Below are positions 37,991-64,000 of a stretch of 64,000 nt of DNA, piece by piece. The notes beneath the pieces are model-generated. The model made no database searches, was not told the DNA's origin, and saw only the letters and a program-made list of their open reading frames with translations. This DNA comes from Desmodus rotundus (Eukaryota > Chordata > Mammalia > Chiroptera > Phyllostomidae): the NCBI RefSeq assembly GCF_022682495.2, contig NC_071398.1, positions 89,505,398 to 89,569,397 of the forward strand, in the 5' to 3' direction. The position numbers were made by a program, and so were the translations under genes. The number at the start of each line of letters is the position of its first letter. Position 1 is the first letter of the stretch.

Positions 37991-40900
37991 GTTTCATATT
38001 TCTTTACTTGTTAATCCCTCCGAGAAGGGGAGAAGAGGTCCAATCCTATCATCAACAGAAAGCTCCATGCCAGGTCCCATGACTTAAACCCACCCTGAAC
38101 AGTCCCGCTTCTGTTTAGAGGGACTCTTTCAATGAGCGTTTGTGCTGTGCTGAGCTAAGTTTAACTTGGTTGTTTTCAATCCCAGTGAATTGTCCCAACC
38201 CAGCTTCCCCGCAGTGGAAATTTCCCTTACTTGGGGTAAGCCTCCGGCCACATAGCTGGTCATTGTCTCATTGCTGCACAATTTTTTCTGACTTCAAAAG
38301 TATACTCCCAGCAGCAGCAGCAGCTAAGTCAGGCCCTGATAAAATTTTCAAGGGGCAATGTTGGTCTTTGGTGCCCTCCCACTTCTTCTGGTGCCTTCTT
38401 CCTACCCTACCGCACTTCTAGGTACCACCCCTCGCAGGCCTGGCTGTCTCCTAGTTATCACGTATTCCCTCCCGAGGCGGCAGCTTGTGCATGGATGGGA
38501 AGTGCTTGGAGATGGCCAGGGGAGGGGAACACTGGTGGCTTACTCTGTGCCACCATCATTTATCCCCCACACGACTGTTTCTCTACGTGAGGACAACACA
38601 CCTAGAAGGACACCCTCTGTCCCTCGTTTTACAGAGAAGAAACTGAAGCTTCCGGGGACTATGTAACTCTCCCGCGTCACTCTGGATGGTCTGAAGTCAA
38701 AGCTCTGTCTTTTCCCGAGTCTCAGAAGTTCCAAAGAGCACATTTCTGACGACAGCTTATCGAAGCCGATGATTGGAATGACTTTTTTTTAAACAGGCGT
38801 GGAGGTGGGAAGGGACCGGCTAGGACGCTGATGAAAAGGGAGGATTGGTGCAGCGGGGTCCCTCCATCTCCGGTGGGCGGGAGTTTAGAGGTGGAGCGGC
38901 TCTCGGATGACGTGCACTTTGCCAACTCCTGTACTTTGCGGAGGTGAGGCCCACAGTGGGCGAGTTACACTCACTTAACCCTCAAGGGTTGAGGTAAGAA
39001 CATACGATGCAGGAAAATACACCTACACTTTATTTATTAGAACCAATTTTCTAATGTCTTACATGGGATGGGAGAAGAGGTGACCGATTTTCCACCCATT
39101 CATAAAACCGCAGAGTCCCCACCTGTAGTCATCAACAGAAGTATAATCACCACAGGTTTATAATTATGAGTAGGGAATTGCAATTTCTAAGCAGAGTTTC
39201 CAAATTTGGTGGTGTTAACGTGTCTACATTCCCCTCCAATATCTGTTGGATAAACAAAAACGCAAAGTTTAGCATAGGAAAGAATATGCAACAAAACATT
39301 AGTTAGGCTTCCCAGGCGGGTATGTTTTGTTTAAGTCTCCGTTGACTCTGGAAAACTACTGAAGCGGAGAATCGCAGCATAATGGGTCTCAGAGCACAAG
39401 CATGTTTCAGGAGCACTTAGAAGGGACGAGCTCTCTCCCACGGCCCGAGCACCTGGGGCGCCCGCTTTGCTACAGGGTTGGCAGAGCAGAGGGGCGGCTG
39501 AGCCCGCCCTGTCCTCAGAGGGGCAGAGACGGAGCTGGGGGAGAAGTCGCCGGATTACGGGCGTTTGAACGCCATCAAAGACGACGTTGGTGGAGCTCGT
39601 ACACTGTGCCGAGTACTGTATCACGAAAAGGTAGGAGGCAGCCTGACAGGCCTCAGGAAATTAATCTTACGAGTGTAAATATGCATGCTGATGATAGCTA
39701 ACACCTGTCTGCGAGTGCGGCAGGGTAATATTTTGATTGTGGACTGGCGTGTTTTCCCCACACAGTCATTCTTGTGACCTGCGGACCTTCCCACACAGGC
39801 TTTCTCGGCATGGTGCCTCGGGGATGGGATTCCCCTACAAAACAAAAGAGGCATTTTTTTTGCCTTCTGAATTTCAAAACCTGAAATCTTGGCAAAAGCA
39901 GTATGTCTGGAAGAACACTAGATCTGGGCATGGTCATAGTCTTTTTTTCCCCGCCCTAGGAGAGAACTAAGGGGGAAAGAGTTAGAGGGGGCAGGTGAGA
40001 GCAAACCCAGAAGAATTGGACCCTGGATGGGTCACTGAACAGAGGCCCGTGCTCCGTCCCCTTTGCCCTGACCCTGGCTGGCTGAGTTCCTGGAGCGGAG
40101 GAGAGATAACAGGAAATTGGGGGTCCCCTCATTCACGTGAGCTATCTGTGGCCAGCACTCCATTCCCAAAATCCCGCTGCTGCCTCCCACCCAGCGTTGT
40201 GGAGATGACAGGGAAGCATGTCTAGAGGGGGAGGGCCTGAGATGGCCTGCTAGTGCCCCCCCAGCCTGGGGAGTTCAGGCACAGAACCAAATACTTTCCA
40301 AGTCCCAAGCGGAATGGCCGAGATTCGGATCTGAGAGATCATGTGGCCAGGGCCCAGGGCCTTGGCGGCGACCCATGGGGAACTCAGGCACTGCAGGATG
40401 ACGCTCGAGTCAGCCGATGCCACCTTGGACTGATGTCTACCCCCAGCCTCCCCTCCTTGTCCCATGCTAATGGACCCCGAACGCCAGCCAGATCTAGAAA
40501 TGCTTGGGGTTCATGGTCCCACCAGACAATTATCCATCCCAGGAAAGAAGCCTCGGGTCCCTCGCAAATCCAGGCCCACGCGCACATCCACGTTTAACTA
40601 GCTTCTTTCAGACATATTCCTGCAGGGTCCAGCTAAACCCTCTCCGCTGTGGGCACAAATGCTTTCTTTCTCCCATTCTTAGGGAGTGAAGACTAGGACG
40701 ACCTGTCGTACACACAGCCCGGGCTGCACCTGAAGAGGGAGAAGAGTAAGGTCTCCAGTGACCCCAGGTTCCTGACACAGAAAAGATCTCCCTTCTGCGC
40801 CTGAGCGGAAAAGTGGGGACAAGTCTGTCTTCCAAACCCTCCTCTCCTCCCCAGCCCCTAGGCTGGCCCACTGACCCCCTTGGCGGCTCAGTGCCCCGTC

Positions 40901-41124
40901 CTTGCGGAGTCCTCTCACTCTCTTCCCATTGCAACCGGAAACACATTCATTTAAAGCCACTCAGTATAGTTTGTGGTTTAACTCGTCCTCCTTCTCTGCT
41001 CCCACAGCTGATCAGTTTATAAATCTACCTCCACGCTGTCTCTCCGCTCCTTCCCATTACCTGCAAATGCTATTATCTGACTATTCCTTCTCCTCGCCCA
41101 GGAACAAGGCAGAATGCACTTCCT
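37991..41124. other. Mostly unassigned sequence
   Basis: A weak antisense MIR at 38585-38715 (gttttacagagaagaaactgaagc) is the only repeat noted. 39400-40950 is moderately GC- and CpG-rich but has no clear exon, splice-bounded conserved frame or promoter-like island. Confidence 0.4.
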
Positions 41125-41405
41125 CTCCTTCCTGAAGTTGATCATGGCCAGCCATGTGACCTGCTTTGGCCAATAACATGTAGGCAGGGGAGCCATATGT
41201 CACTTGTGGAGGAAGCATTTTATTGAAGACACTACAGTACTTTCTTCTTCCTGCCACTTGGACCAACAACATTCCGGAAGGCGGAGGCTCTGTTGACCTG
41301 ATTCCCAGAGTAAGAACTCCAAGTCTACATCAGCAAGAAACAAGCGTCTGTTAAGCTAATTCCCTGGTTGTTACTACATCACAATCTCGCCCATCCTAAC
41401 TAACG
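41125..41405 (+). repeat. MaLR-type LTR
   Basis: catgtgacctgctttggccaataacatg, cttcctgccacttggacc, aacattccggaaggcgg and catcctaacta follow an old LTR in sense. Confidence 0.65.
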
Positions 41406-43450
41406 TCCCTGGGCTACTGTCAGGGCTCAGGCTGTCGGCACTTGTCATCGGAGCTCTGACACATGCTACTCAAATGCCAACCCTCGAAACACCACCAGCC
41501 TGCAATGAATGAGGCAAGTATAGAAATTAAGAATAAACATTTAGAAATGCTTATAGTTAACTTATCTATTGAATCTATTAATAAGATATTTGGGGTTATG
41601 TTCTCCCCAGATCTTAGCATTGTGCCTGGTCTCTGCACAAAGCTCTGGATCAGAGCTTCATGATTAAGAAGTAGAATTACAGTAGGATTTCAAGCAATAG
41701 CAAGCAGATGTGGGGGATGTTTGGGGTGCAAGACCCTTCCTCACTCAGGGCAAAACCATCAGTTACGAGCTCCCTGAGTCTACTCTTTGCGTCAGCACGA
41801 AATTGAGCTCCAGTGAACAGAGAAACTTTCTGAGCGCTTTCTCACTCCACATGAAATTTGTTTTAGGTTTTCCCATACAAGTGCACAGGCATGAATGAAT
41901 TTATTCTTTGCAATGAGACATCATAGGTGTAACATTGTTTTCCAGATCACCCACAGACAGCCTGACATTTTGATACATTTGTTCTAAAGTACAAGAGGAT
42001 GATACGATTTATCCCTACATCACATCCTAGCCCCCTCCGCACTAAGCAGCTGTTTTTTTGTTCTCAGTCCCTTTGGCACAACGTCAGTATATTCCTGTGT
42101 GCCACGTAAGAAAGAGGCAGCGCAGTCTTCTGAAAAGCACAGTGCGCTAGGTGTGCGAACTGGCCCTGGTCCTCGTTGCCCACTCACTTGCTACTATATG
42201 ACGAGCATAATACGCTAACAATAACCGGTAAATAACATCAGCTCTGTTGTGGGAATCAAAATAAAGAGTACTGGAGCACCTGGCAGTGAATAAAGCGCTC
42301 CCGGACTAGAATTTAGCAGGTATACATAACACTGCATTGGAAGGCTCTCCAGTTACTTTGAGAGGTGCACTGCGTAATATTTCTTTATGTCCTATTCAAC
42401 GTTCAGTCCTTCGGGACAAATAATACACATGTGGTTGTTTCAAAACTGTTTAACATGCCAAAAATTGTTGACCCCTTCACCACGAAGTAAAGCGTAAAAA
42501 CGTCACAGACCACAGGACACATGGTCTTCACTCACACTGACAGCATGGTTTGGGATTTGGGCTGAGGAGTGCTGTAATTGGCCTCCGAGTTGCTTGAGGG
42601 CAAAGGTCATATCGCATTAATCCTTGTCTCTCCAGCTTTTACCAGTCATCTAAGTACACAGGAGGCGCCCAATTAATGTCTAAAGGGGAATAAATAAATG
42701 AACTTTAATTCAATATTTCCTAATAGTACCTCCATTCAGTACCCTGAAACTTGAAAAGCCAATCTTCGATTTTGATTCAATTGGTTTGGAGGAAGTTTTC
42801 CAGTATCATCCGCACATTTTAAAAGCACACCCACCCAATCAGTCTTGTTTTTTTCCCAACCTCTTTCCTTACGGAGCACCAGCAGTTCGTACTCAAAGAT
42901 CCTTAGGAGGCTCAGGCTGCGGGACGGGGGTGGTGAGGAACAGGACCGCTGTTGGTCTGGAAGAAGGGGAGATTGCCCTATTCGTTGCTCAGAGGCCACG
43001 ACGTTATCCTAAACATGTACACAGTCGAGGTGAACCCTCGGCAGATGGATAAAGAGCTTCTGTGCAGAACTCTAGACCTTGGCAGGAGCGCTGCGCTGAG
43101 GCAGCGAAAGGCCTCCTGCCGGGGCTGCCGTGGAAAAAGTGACCTCAGAGAGGAATTCAGAGCAGAAACGCTCCCACAGAGAAGACGAAACCCCAGGCTG
43201 TCTGGGCGAAGTCCTTTGGTGCCAGGCATATAGAAGGAGAGAGCTGTTTCAGTTTAAAAAAATCCACATTACACGGATTTGTTGGAGTTTACTATTCTTC
43301 TCTATTTATAGCTCAGAATTGCGACGTGCCACTGCCGCATGTTTCTCAGGAGAGAAGGCATCTTCTAGAGGCCAGCGGGGAAACTGGCTTCGCCCGGCCT
43401 CATCGGACCGCGAGCCGTCTGAGCACAGAGGGAACACTGAGAGCGACTCA
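41406..43450. other. Unassigned sequence with MIR and L2
   Basis: A degraded sense MIR lies at about 42105-42305 (ggcagcgcagtcttctg...cacctggcagtgaataaagcgc) and a sense L2 end at 42575-42705 (gcttgagggcaaaggtcat, ggaggcgcccaattaatgtc). The rest is unassigned. Confidence 0.5.
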
Positions 43451-43485
43451 GATAATAATAATAATGATGATGATAATAATAATAA
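43451..43485 (+). repeat. (GAT/AAT)n microsatellite
   Basis: Imperfect trinucleotide repeat of GAT and AAT units. Confidence 0.9.
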
Positions 43486-43734
43486 AACCACCTTTAACAA
43501 CAACAAAGAAAATGTTGTAATGGACATATGGAATACTCTAAGTTAAAAATGCTGGAGACTCTGAATAATATTTCATTTTTAAAACGTATTTTAGGATGCT
43601 TAAAATGATATGGTAACCATATGGAAGCCACTGGCATAATTATTAAGATTCCCTAAAACCCGAGAAGCTATGATTTCATGTGATGTAATACGGATTATAA
43701 GAAAACCCTAGCTTGTCAAAAACAACCAGAGACA

Positions 43735-43931
43735 TTGAAATAAAGAACAAACTGAGAGTCACCAGAGGGGGAGAGGAGGAGGGATAATGGGGAAAAAGGG
43801 GAAGGGTGGTCAAGGGCATGTATAAAGGACCCATGGACAAAGCCAAAGGGTGGAAGGATCAAAGGTGGTAGGTGGTGATGTGGGGGGAGGGCGGGGAGTG
43901 GAGACAACTGTACTTCAACAATAAAAAAAAC
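43735..43931 (+). repeat. Bat L1 3' end
   Basis: taaaggacccatggacaaagcc, gtgatgtggggggagggc and actgtacttcaacaataaaaaa match the G-rich 3' UTR and tail of lineage-specific bat L1 elements. It is 5' truncated to under 200 bp. Confidence 0.75.
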
Positions 43932-45364
43932 AAAGAAACAAAGGCAAAGACAGCCCTACAGAGAAACCACCGCAGCCCCTTCCCCTGTCCTGCTCCTGCT
44001 CCTGCTCCGGTCTGGGGAGGGCCCCATTCTGCGGAGTTTATACGTATTACAGCAGCAATTGCTGCCTTTCACCACTGGGGTGCAGCCCGTTCAGTGAGCA
44101 TTGCAGAGCTGGGGTCTCTTGCTATGTGATCTGTTCTTGATATTTCCTTAATAAATTAGGCTTTTGCGGGGGGGGGGGGGGGGGGCGGAGAATGAAAAGC
44201 ACCATTCCATATGGATATGAACAAAAGCATAGTCTAGAAAAAAACACCCACGCCGCCTACCCCTGCCCCAAACAAGCTTATTTTTATAGACAGATCTACA
44301 TTTTGAGGAAAGCATGAATAGTCACATATTTAATGACAGTTGAGAGTGTAATTTTAGAGGCATGCCAGAAAGAAAGGGGGTGTGAGCACATAAAACTTAT
44401 ATTTATAATTTTATTTATGCTATTTCCCACAGATCGAAAATAAATTTTCAAGAGCACTACTTCTCAAACTGATGAAGAGCACAGCACCACTTCTCAAACG
44501 CGCTGGCTCCTGGTCTGAAAAATTTGTGTTTAGCAGCGCCCTCTGCTGTCCAAACGGATTTCAGCTCGCCTTGAGGGAGAAAGTCAATCACTATTTGTAA
44601 TTCACCAAGTCTACACACGTGGCATGCATCCATTCACCAAATATTAAGAGCTTAGCGTGCATGCCAGTTGCTGTGGAAGGTAAGGGGGTACACAGATGTA
44701 TAAAAAAAGACATGAATGCAAATGCAATTATAAAATTGCTTGATCACACACAAAAAATCGCGTTAGCTAGTTTTTCACTAAAATGAAATGCATACAGGCA
44801 GCTGAGTTGTCTCCCCAAACTGTTCTGGACCTTTACTCACATTAGCAGGTGTCTGGCTGGCTTTGGACAGAACAACTCTGGTCCAGCACACAGGGGACAT
44901 TCTGGAACAGAGCAGACACATTCCAGGACGGACAGTTGTCACAATGTCACAGTCGACCCAGAAGGACACTTCTGGTCTCGGGGTTATCTGATCTATCGTT
45001 CACTGAGCTGTACATTTCTTTCTGAAAATGCACCACCTTTCCAGCACTGTGATGAGAAGCCTCAAAAGGAATCAAGTGGGAGAAACCCTAAGAATTAATC
45101 ATACACCGCTTTAGAATTCTCAGACCTGGAAATTGTCAACTGGAGTTACGGAAACTCACTGTTTCCAACCCGTGTGCCTTCAGGCTTTCTGCAGGAGCGG
45201 AGGGGGCCGAAAGAGCTCCCAGGACCTTCCATCAGGAGTAAAAGTGAAATTCAAATATCATCAAAAGAAAAGTGTCAGGAGCTAGGACAGACCAAGAAGG
45301 ATGCTTTTATAACATTTTCTAATATTCCTATCCTTGGCAATTTTCCATTCTTGCTATTGTCGTT
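43932..45364. other. Unassigned sequence with an L2 tail
   Basis: Includes an 18-nt G run at 44168-44185 and an antisense L2 end at about 44625-44720 (cattcaccaaatattaagag). No exon recognised. Confidence 0.45.
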
Positions 45365-45765
45365 CTTCTAGAGTGATAAGCCATGACTTGTCTCTAAACC
45401 AACAGAATGTAGCGAAGGTGGGAGGACGTGTAAGATTATGTTACGTAACAGTGTGAGGTCCGTCTTGCTGAAAAACTCCTTGCTGGCTTTGAGGAAGCAA
45501 CCACTTGTGCTGGCAAGGCCCACGTGGCCGAGCTGAGGGTGGCCTTCTGCCAGCAGCGTCCTAGGGACTGCGGCCCTCAGTCCAACCGCCAACAGGGTGC
45601 AGGAAGCTGCTACTGGTGAATGAGGAAGCAGGTCCTTCTGCGGTCAAGCCTCGGGTGAGGCTGCAGCCTCAGGAGCGACCCAACTCTGAGAGCTGAAATG
45701 GGTGCTGTTTTATGTTGTAAAGTGTTACAGTATCGTGCAATAACAGGTAACTAACAGATTTCAAG
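45365..45765 (+). repeat. MaLR-type LTR
   Basis: aaaccaacagaatgtagcgaagg, tttgaggaagcaaccacttg, cagcctcaggagcgaccc and gcaataacaggtaactaacag give the order of an old LTR in sense. Confidence 0.65.
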
Positions 45766-45784
45766 ATATTTTTTAGAAAAACTT

Positions 45785-46034
45785 TTATTATGTAATAAAA
45801 ATAAAGGAAAACAAACACTGAAGAAAAACCACGTCATCCTTTTACTGCCCTGCCATGCTATTATATAACCACAGTTAGTGACTCATCTCATCGTTTTATT
45901 ACACCTCGGGTGGTTACTTACAGCCACGAACACACCCATGCACACACTTTCATACCTTGTTTTACTTAATATTTCTTCATGTTCACTATATTTTTTACTA
46001 ATTTTTAATGCATACATAATGTACTACTCACTGT
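45785..46034 (-). repeat. Probable L1M fragment, antisense
   Basis: ttattatgtaataaaaataaagg, cttgttttacttaatatttcttcatgttcac resembles reversed L1M 3' sequence. Confidence 0.45.
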
Positions 46035-46235
46035 GTGTATGCCTGCATTTGTAAACAAAGGTTTATTGGAACGCAACCATCCCTGCCCCTTTGTTTACCT
46101 GCTGTCCGCTGTTACTTTCGTGCTGCAAACTGCTGAGTCCAGGAGCTGCGACAGAGACGACCTGGCTTGCAAAGCCTGAACTATTTACTCGCTGGGCCTT
46201 CACAGAAAACGCTTATTGGGGCCTGCCCTAAATTT
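46035..46235 (+). mobile_element. hAT-Charlie-type element (right part)
   Basis: Landmarks in order: tttgtaaacaaaggtttattgga, ccctttgtttacctgctgtc, gctgcgacagagacgacctg, gcaaagcctgaactatttac, then gggccttcacagaaaacgc. These match an old mammalian non-autonomous hAT family whose consensus ends in 'agtttgccgacccctg'. The repeat name is not asserted. It overlaps the only canonical AATAAA downstream of TSEN15. Confidence 0.7.
46062..46067 (-). promoter_or_regulatory. Candidate canonical poly(A) signal AATAAA for TSEN15
   Basis: This is the first canonical AATAAA on the minus strand after the TSEN15 stop codon, about 1.0 kb downstream. It lies within a hAT-type repeat whose consensus itself contains this hexamer, and no clear GU-rich element follows it. 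Use in vivo is uncertain, and earlier variant hexamers may be used instead. Confidence 0.25.
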
Positions 46236-47068
46236 TTAAGTGGTTTATAACTTAGGGTTATAATGGTTACTTAGAACATCTTTGCGCACATAGTTTTTAT
46301 GCGAACTCGCCTGGAATACATGATAACAAGAGTGGAATAACTGGGTCTACTTCATCAAGACGTTTTTAAGGCTGACACCGTCCCCCACTATTTCTCTCGT
46401 CTCCTACGCGCGACATGGGGCCGTGGTAATAGGAAGGGAAAGGAGGCTCAATACTCTGGAGCTGACACTTCTCTGCTCCTTATTAATCCAGACATGTAGG
46501 CTTACCCCCTGGAAAAACGTATTTACAGTTTTGATTTAAAATAAACCAAAGAGGAAGGTAACAGTAGTTGCAACATTAAAAACAACTGAGAGAAATGTTT
46601 TACTTCCTGTGGGATGAAACACCAGACTGAAGGAAACTCTCCAGCTATCAAGGTGGATGTGAAAGGCATTCCAAGCTGGGTGCAGTGGCCACAGGCACCG
46701 AGCGGGCGGGCTGAGTGAGGAAATGAGGTGGCGGTCTCACCGATGAGCTCGCAGCCACGGAGAACGTCGAGGCGGGATAAGTGGGGGTGCCAGAAGAAAC
46801 ACGCGTTCCACCCCTCTTAGCACATCCGAGGTGTAAACCGCTACAACCATAGCTAAGCTGTCTCCAGGTAAGAAAGTTTAGAGCAACTATCCCATACTTC
46901 TGGACAACAAAGCATTCTCCTATAGGGGAAAGTTTTATACTTTAGGAAGGAACTATGGGATGGGACCGGCTAGGTCCACCCCGACCGTCTCCGAGATGCA
47001 AGATTACGCAGGTTGATGGGTCTCAGATCCAACCTTGTGTGAATAAAGTTAGCCCCGCAGTGTAGGTG
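46236..47068 (-). other. TSEN15: Probable TSEN15 3' untranslated region and 3' flank
   Basis: This sequence follows the TSEN15 stop codon in the direction of transcription. It contains no recognisable repeat and no coding exon. How far the transcript runs cannot be read from the sequence: weak variant poly(A) signals (TATAAA about 130 nt and AGTAAA about 470 nt after the stop) occur, while the first canonical AATAAA is about 1 kb away, inside an old DNA-transposon relic. Confidence 0.5.
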
Positions 47069-61033
<13,965 letters not shown>

Positions 61034-61170
61034 GCCGGCGGGGTGCGCGCGCCTGGTGCACCGCGCCCGGCGCCCGGCCGGAAGCAGGGACGCGCGCCCA
61101 AGGGTTCCGCCTCGCGGCTGCCCGCTGCCTCCGCGCCGCCGGGCTCAGATCGGCCCCTCCCAGCAAAGGT

Positions 61171-62094
61171 AGCTAGAACCTGCCCGCACCCCCTCCAGGT
61201 TTCCCCTCGTTTATTCATATCTGAGCAGATAGTAAAGGGAAGACGTTTCCTCACATCAGTGTCGTTTGTAGCTCTGTTGGGAAAGTAGGGAATACATAAG
61301 GCCTCTTTGCCTTCAGCATTGGGTCCAGGTCTCCTGTACCAGGGAACAGGAAGAGCCTCATTCAGTGCCATATAATTCATCTTCAAGCGTAGAAGTGGGC
61401 GAGATGTCCATAGAGGAAAGTGGAAAGAAGAAAGACCAGAGGGCCAAAAACCGCATGTTTAAGGTGGACTCACCTTTCAGGATTAGAGGAGCAAGAGTGA
61501 ACAGGATTTGTTGAATGAGTGGTCAGAAAAGTGGGGTGCAAACCCGCAGAAACATGTGACCAGGAAGCCAAGGATGGGGAGTTTCAACCAGGCAGAGTGG
61601 GACATTGGAAGCATCTGTGGATTTACTGTGGGCCAAATGGGGAGACCCTGGAAGTTGCCGTTAACGTTTAATAGTATCCCTCTGGCTGATGTGCTGAAAA
61701 TAGAGGTAGCCAAAGGGAATGGTTAGGAAGCTATTGCATTGACATATGCAAGAAATGACTCTCAAGATTGAAAGTCCCAGGCAGCGACAGAACTTCTGCT
61801 TCCAAATACGACAAAGACCCTACTGGACTATCCGCCCACAGAAAACATCGGTAAAACTTGGATATCAGACAAAAAGCAACCACCTGAGTATACTTACTGG
61901 GATGCAAGCATAAGCAGGCTGACTTTGGTAGGAAGAGCAGCTTGCTAAACCTCTGTTTTTCTTATCTGGGGAGCCAGAATAGTGAAGGAAGGAAATTTGA
62001 ATGCTAAGAACTCAGGAAATCCCAGAGGAAAGAAGCCAGAGAGGGGATCCCCAAACTCTTTCTGCTCATATCTCTGACAGATCCTAAATGACTT
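61171..62094. other. 5' flank of TSEN15
   Basis: Leaves the CpG island and becomes ordinary unique sequence. Traces at 61500-61790 (ttgttgaatgagtggtcag, ggttaggaagctattgcattgac) may be antisense L2. No other gene or first exon is recognised. Confidence 0.45.
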
Positions 62095-62960
62095 GAAACA
62101 GAGTCACAGCAGTTCAGTTAAAAACAAAAGATCTGAACTGAGACCAGAGCTGTCCCCAAACATGCGGAGTTTGCAGTTCAGATCCAGCCGAGAAAATTAC
62201 CTACCAATACATAGGAAAAAACACTGATCGTAGAAAAATGGACTCGAAACACTCCACAACTTATCATGCATAAAGTGTAAGATATGATGCAAATTTACCG
62301 ACATGTGAAAAACAAGAAAATGGATCACATTTTCTAGAGGCCGACCCTTGAAAAACAACAGATAAGGATCTGAAAGTAACTATTATAACTATCCTCAAGC
62401 AACAACAATAAAACATGTTTTCAGTGAATGAAAATCCCAAGATACACATAGAAAAACTCAGCAGAGAAAAAGAAAAAACAAATAGAAATTATGAAACTGA
62501 GAATTAAAATTTCAGAAATAAAAAGTTTCACTGGGTGAATTTAACAGTGAAATTATGGGCAGGAGGTGTTGGGGGGGGGCAGTGAACTTGAAGGCGGAGC
62601 AATAGAAATCATCCAGGGTGAACAACACAGAGAAAAATGATTTAAAAAAAATGAACAGAGCCTCAGAGACCTACAACATGTTATCTAACCATCCAACATA
62701 CATATAAATAGAATACCAGATGGGAAAAGCAAAAAGAACGGGGCAAGAAAAAAAATGAAGAATAAAAAACGTTCCCAAATTTGATGAAAGACAGATATTT
62801 GCAGGTACAGCATGCTAAATGAGCACCAAGTAAAATAAACACAACAGAGTCCATGCTGAAGTCAAATCATTGAGAGCCATGTAAGAAATTGGAACGCATC
62901 CAAAGAAATGCAGTACATTGCATACAGGGAGAAGAACTGCATCTATTCCTGAAAGTGATG
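62095..62960 (+). repeat. L1M 5' region / ORF1-proximal remnant
   Basis: aatagaaattatgaaactgag, ggcagtgaacttgaaggcggagcaatagaaatcatccag, aatgaacagagcctcagagacc and ttcccaaatttgatgaaagac follow the L1M/L1ME sequence around ORF1. Many stops; inactive. Confidence 0.85.
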
Positions 62961-64000
62961 TAAAGCCACACATAAAGATTCATAAGTTTCCCTAGAATGT
63001 ATTGCATTTGAATCATCATTAACCTTTGTCTCCACCGAGCAGCTGCTAAGCCCTAAAGAAGCAAATGGCACTGAAATTAGCAGACTCCTTGAAGCACTGA
63101 ACTTGACATTAATCGAAGTAATTAGAAGTGAATGAATGTTTCTCTCTGACCTCCAATCAGTTCATATGATGGTATTTATAGAAGCATTAAGAGCATTTTG
63201 TTCCTAATGAGAGTAGATGGGAGATTTTATAAATTAGTAAGGAGAGCCAGTGGAAATAGGTCCTATGTGAGCAAGGCTCAACCATCTTCAGGGGAAGGTT
63301 TTCAGCTTAAGCTTAAGCAGAAAAGGGGTGGAGAGGCAGGGGTGGAGAATCCCAGAAGGATGTGGAGAGAAGTGTAAACTGAAAAAGCAACAGGCTAATT
63401 GTACCCTTTAGCAAATAGATGACATTGTATTGCTTACAAAAAAGCATGATACATTTAAGCATGCATGTTAAATACTTCTGACTTTTAGTATCTATTAAAA
63501 AGAATTGAAGAATGAAAATAGAGTGTCTCTTGGCTTTACATTAAGCAATGTAAATTTATACTAAGTCTTGATGGTTGGAAATGGCTAAGGGAAAAAAAAA
63601 AAGACCTGGGAATACAAACACAGCCTAGTATTTCAAGTAACATTCAAATCAAAATTACTACTGTGGCAACCTAGAGTGAAGCCCACAAAGGAACAGGTTA
63701 GAGTTTCAGCTTTTCATAGGCTGGGGGATTTCTTCTTTTCTAAAGCTTCCGTAGTTTACTATACTAGAGAATCAAAGTGGTTAGGAAAAAAGCTAGTTAA
63801 GTAAGAACAATAAAAGTCCCCCTGAGTATAGTGGGTGTGATCACATTCTGTGTAATCCGGCACTTGCTCCACTGATTTCCCATCCTGATGTCTGAGCCAG
63901 GGCGTCTTATTCCCTCAGAAGAAAACAACTCTGATGTCTAGGCAGAGACACATTAATTCAGTTAGAGTCCCGAGAGGAAAACCAAACTTTGAATTGCAAT
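62961..64000. other. Unassigned AT-rich sequence
   Basis: No recognised repeat, exon or RNA gene to the end of the window. Confidence 0.4.

Noticed and set aside
46580..46612. Alternative TSEN15 last exon: minus strand has cccacag followed soon by aacatttctctcag
   Set aside because: The nucleotide resemblance to the NISL codons is chance: no AG sits in the right phase, and the exact NISLRR-stop exon with a proper acceptor is at 47069-47089.

Overview
This is a piece of a mammalian nuclear genome, almost certainly from a bat. Three tRNA-derived SINEs of the bat VES type (58455-58711 on the plus strand; 33049-33265 and 47946-48136 on the minus strand) are the main evidence. A hAT-like DNA element with 'aaaatcgctg' ends and a short L1 3' end resembling the lineage-specific bat form support this. 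The SINE variants point to Yangochiroptera rather than to one species. Nothing prokaryotic, organellar or exogenous-viral is visible.

Only one protein-coding gene can be supported: TSEN15, the small non-catalytic subunit of the tRNA-splicing endonuclease. It lies on the minus strand in five coding exons: 60908-61033, 58099-58180, 57649-57784, 47601-47742 and 47069-47089. All eight splice boundaries obey GT-AG, the phases agree, and the exons sum to 507 nt, giving a 168-residue protein plus stop. The start codon sits in a CpG island (about 60760-61170) that is probably the promoter. Intron 3 is nearly 10 kb; the last coding exon holds only six amino acids and the stop.

Layout: 1-46 kb is the gene-less 3' flank of TSEN15, a mosaic of ancient mammalian repeats (L2 and MIR in both orientations, L1M fragments, MaLR/MLT1-type LTRs, MER5-like and other hAT, Tigger-like and mariner pieces) separated by apparently unique sequence. 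46-61 kb is TSEN15 and its introns. 61.2-64 kb is the 5' flank, with an old L1 at 62.1-62.96 kb. In human, the region 3' of TSEN15 is a long gene-poor stretch before C1orf21 and COLGALT2 lies on the 5' side; the empty 46 kb here fits that arrangement.

I found no previously undescribed biological system. The most useful second-look items are the full TSEN15 gene model with its tiny last coding exon and weak intron-3 donor, a bat hAT copy with a near-perfect 8-bp target duplication and a doubled right end, a nested L1/mariner/hAT stack at 19.4-22.1 kb, a short palindromic DNA element at 22.9 kb, an unexplained GC-rich block in intron 3, and a weak pair of similar segments about 1 kb apart at 10-11 kb. 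Repeat family names come from memory of consensus sequences, and boundaries are approximate unless a target duplication is stated.
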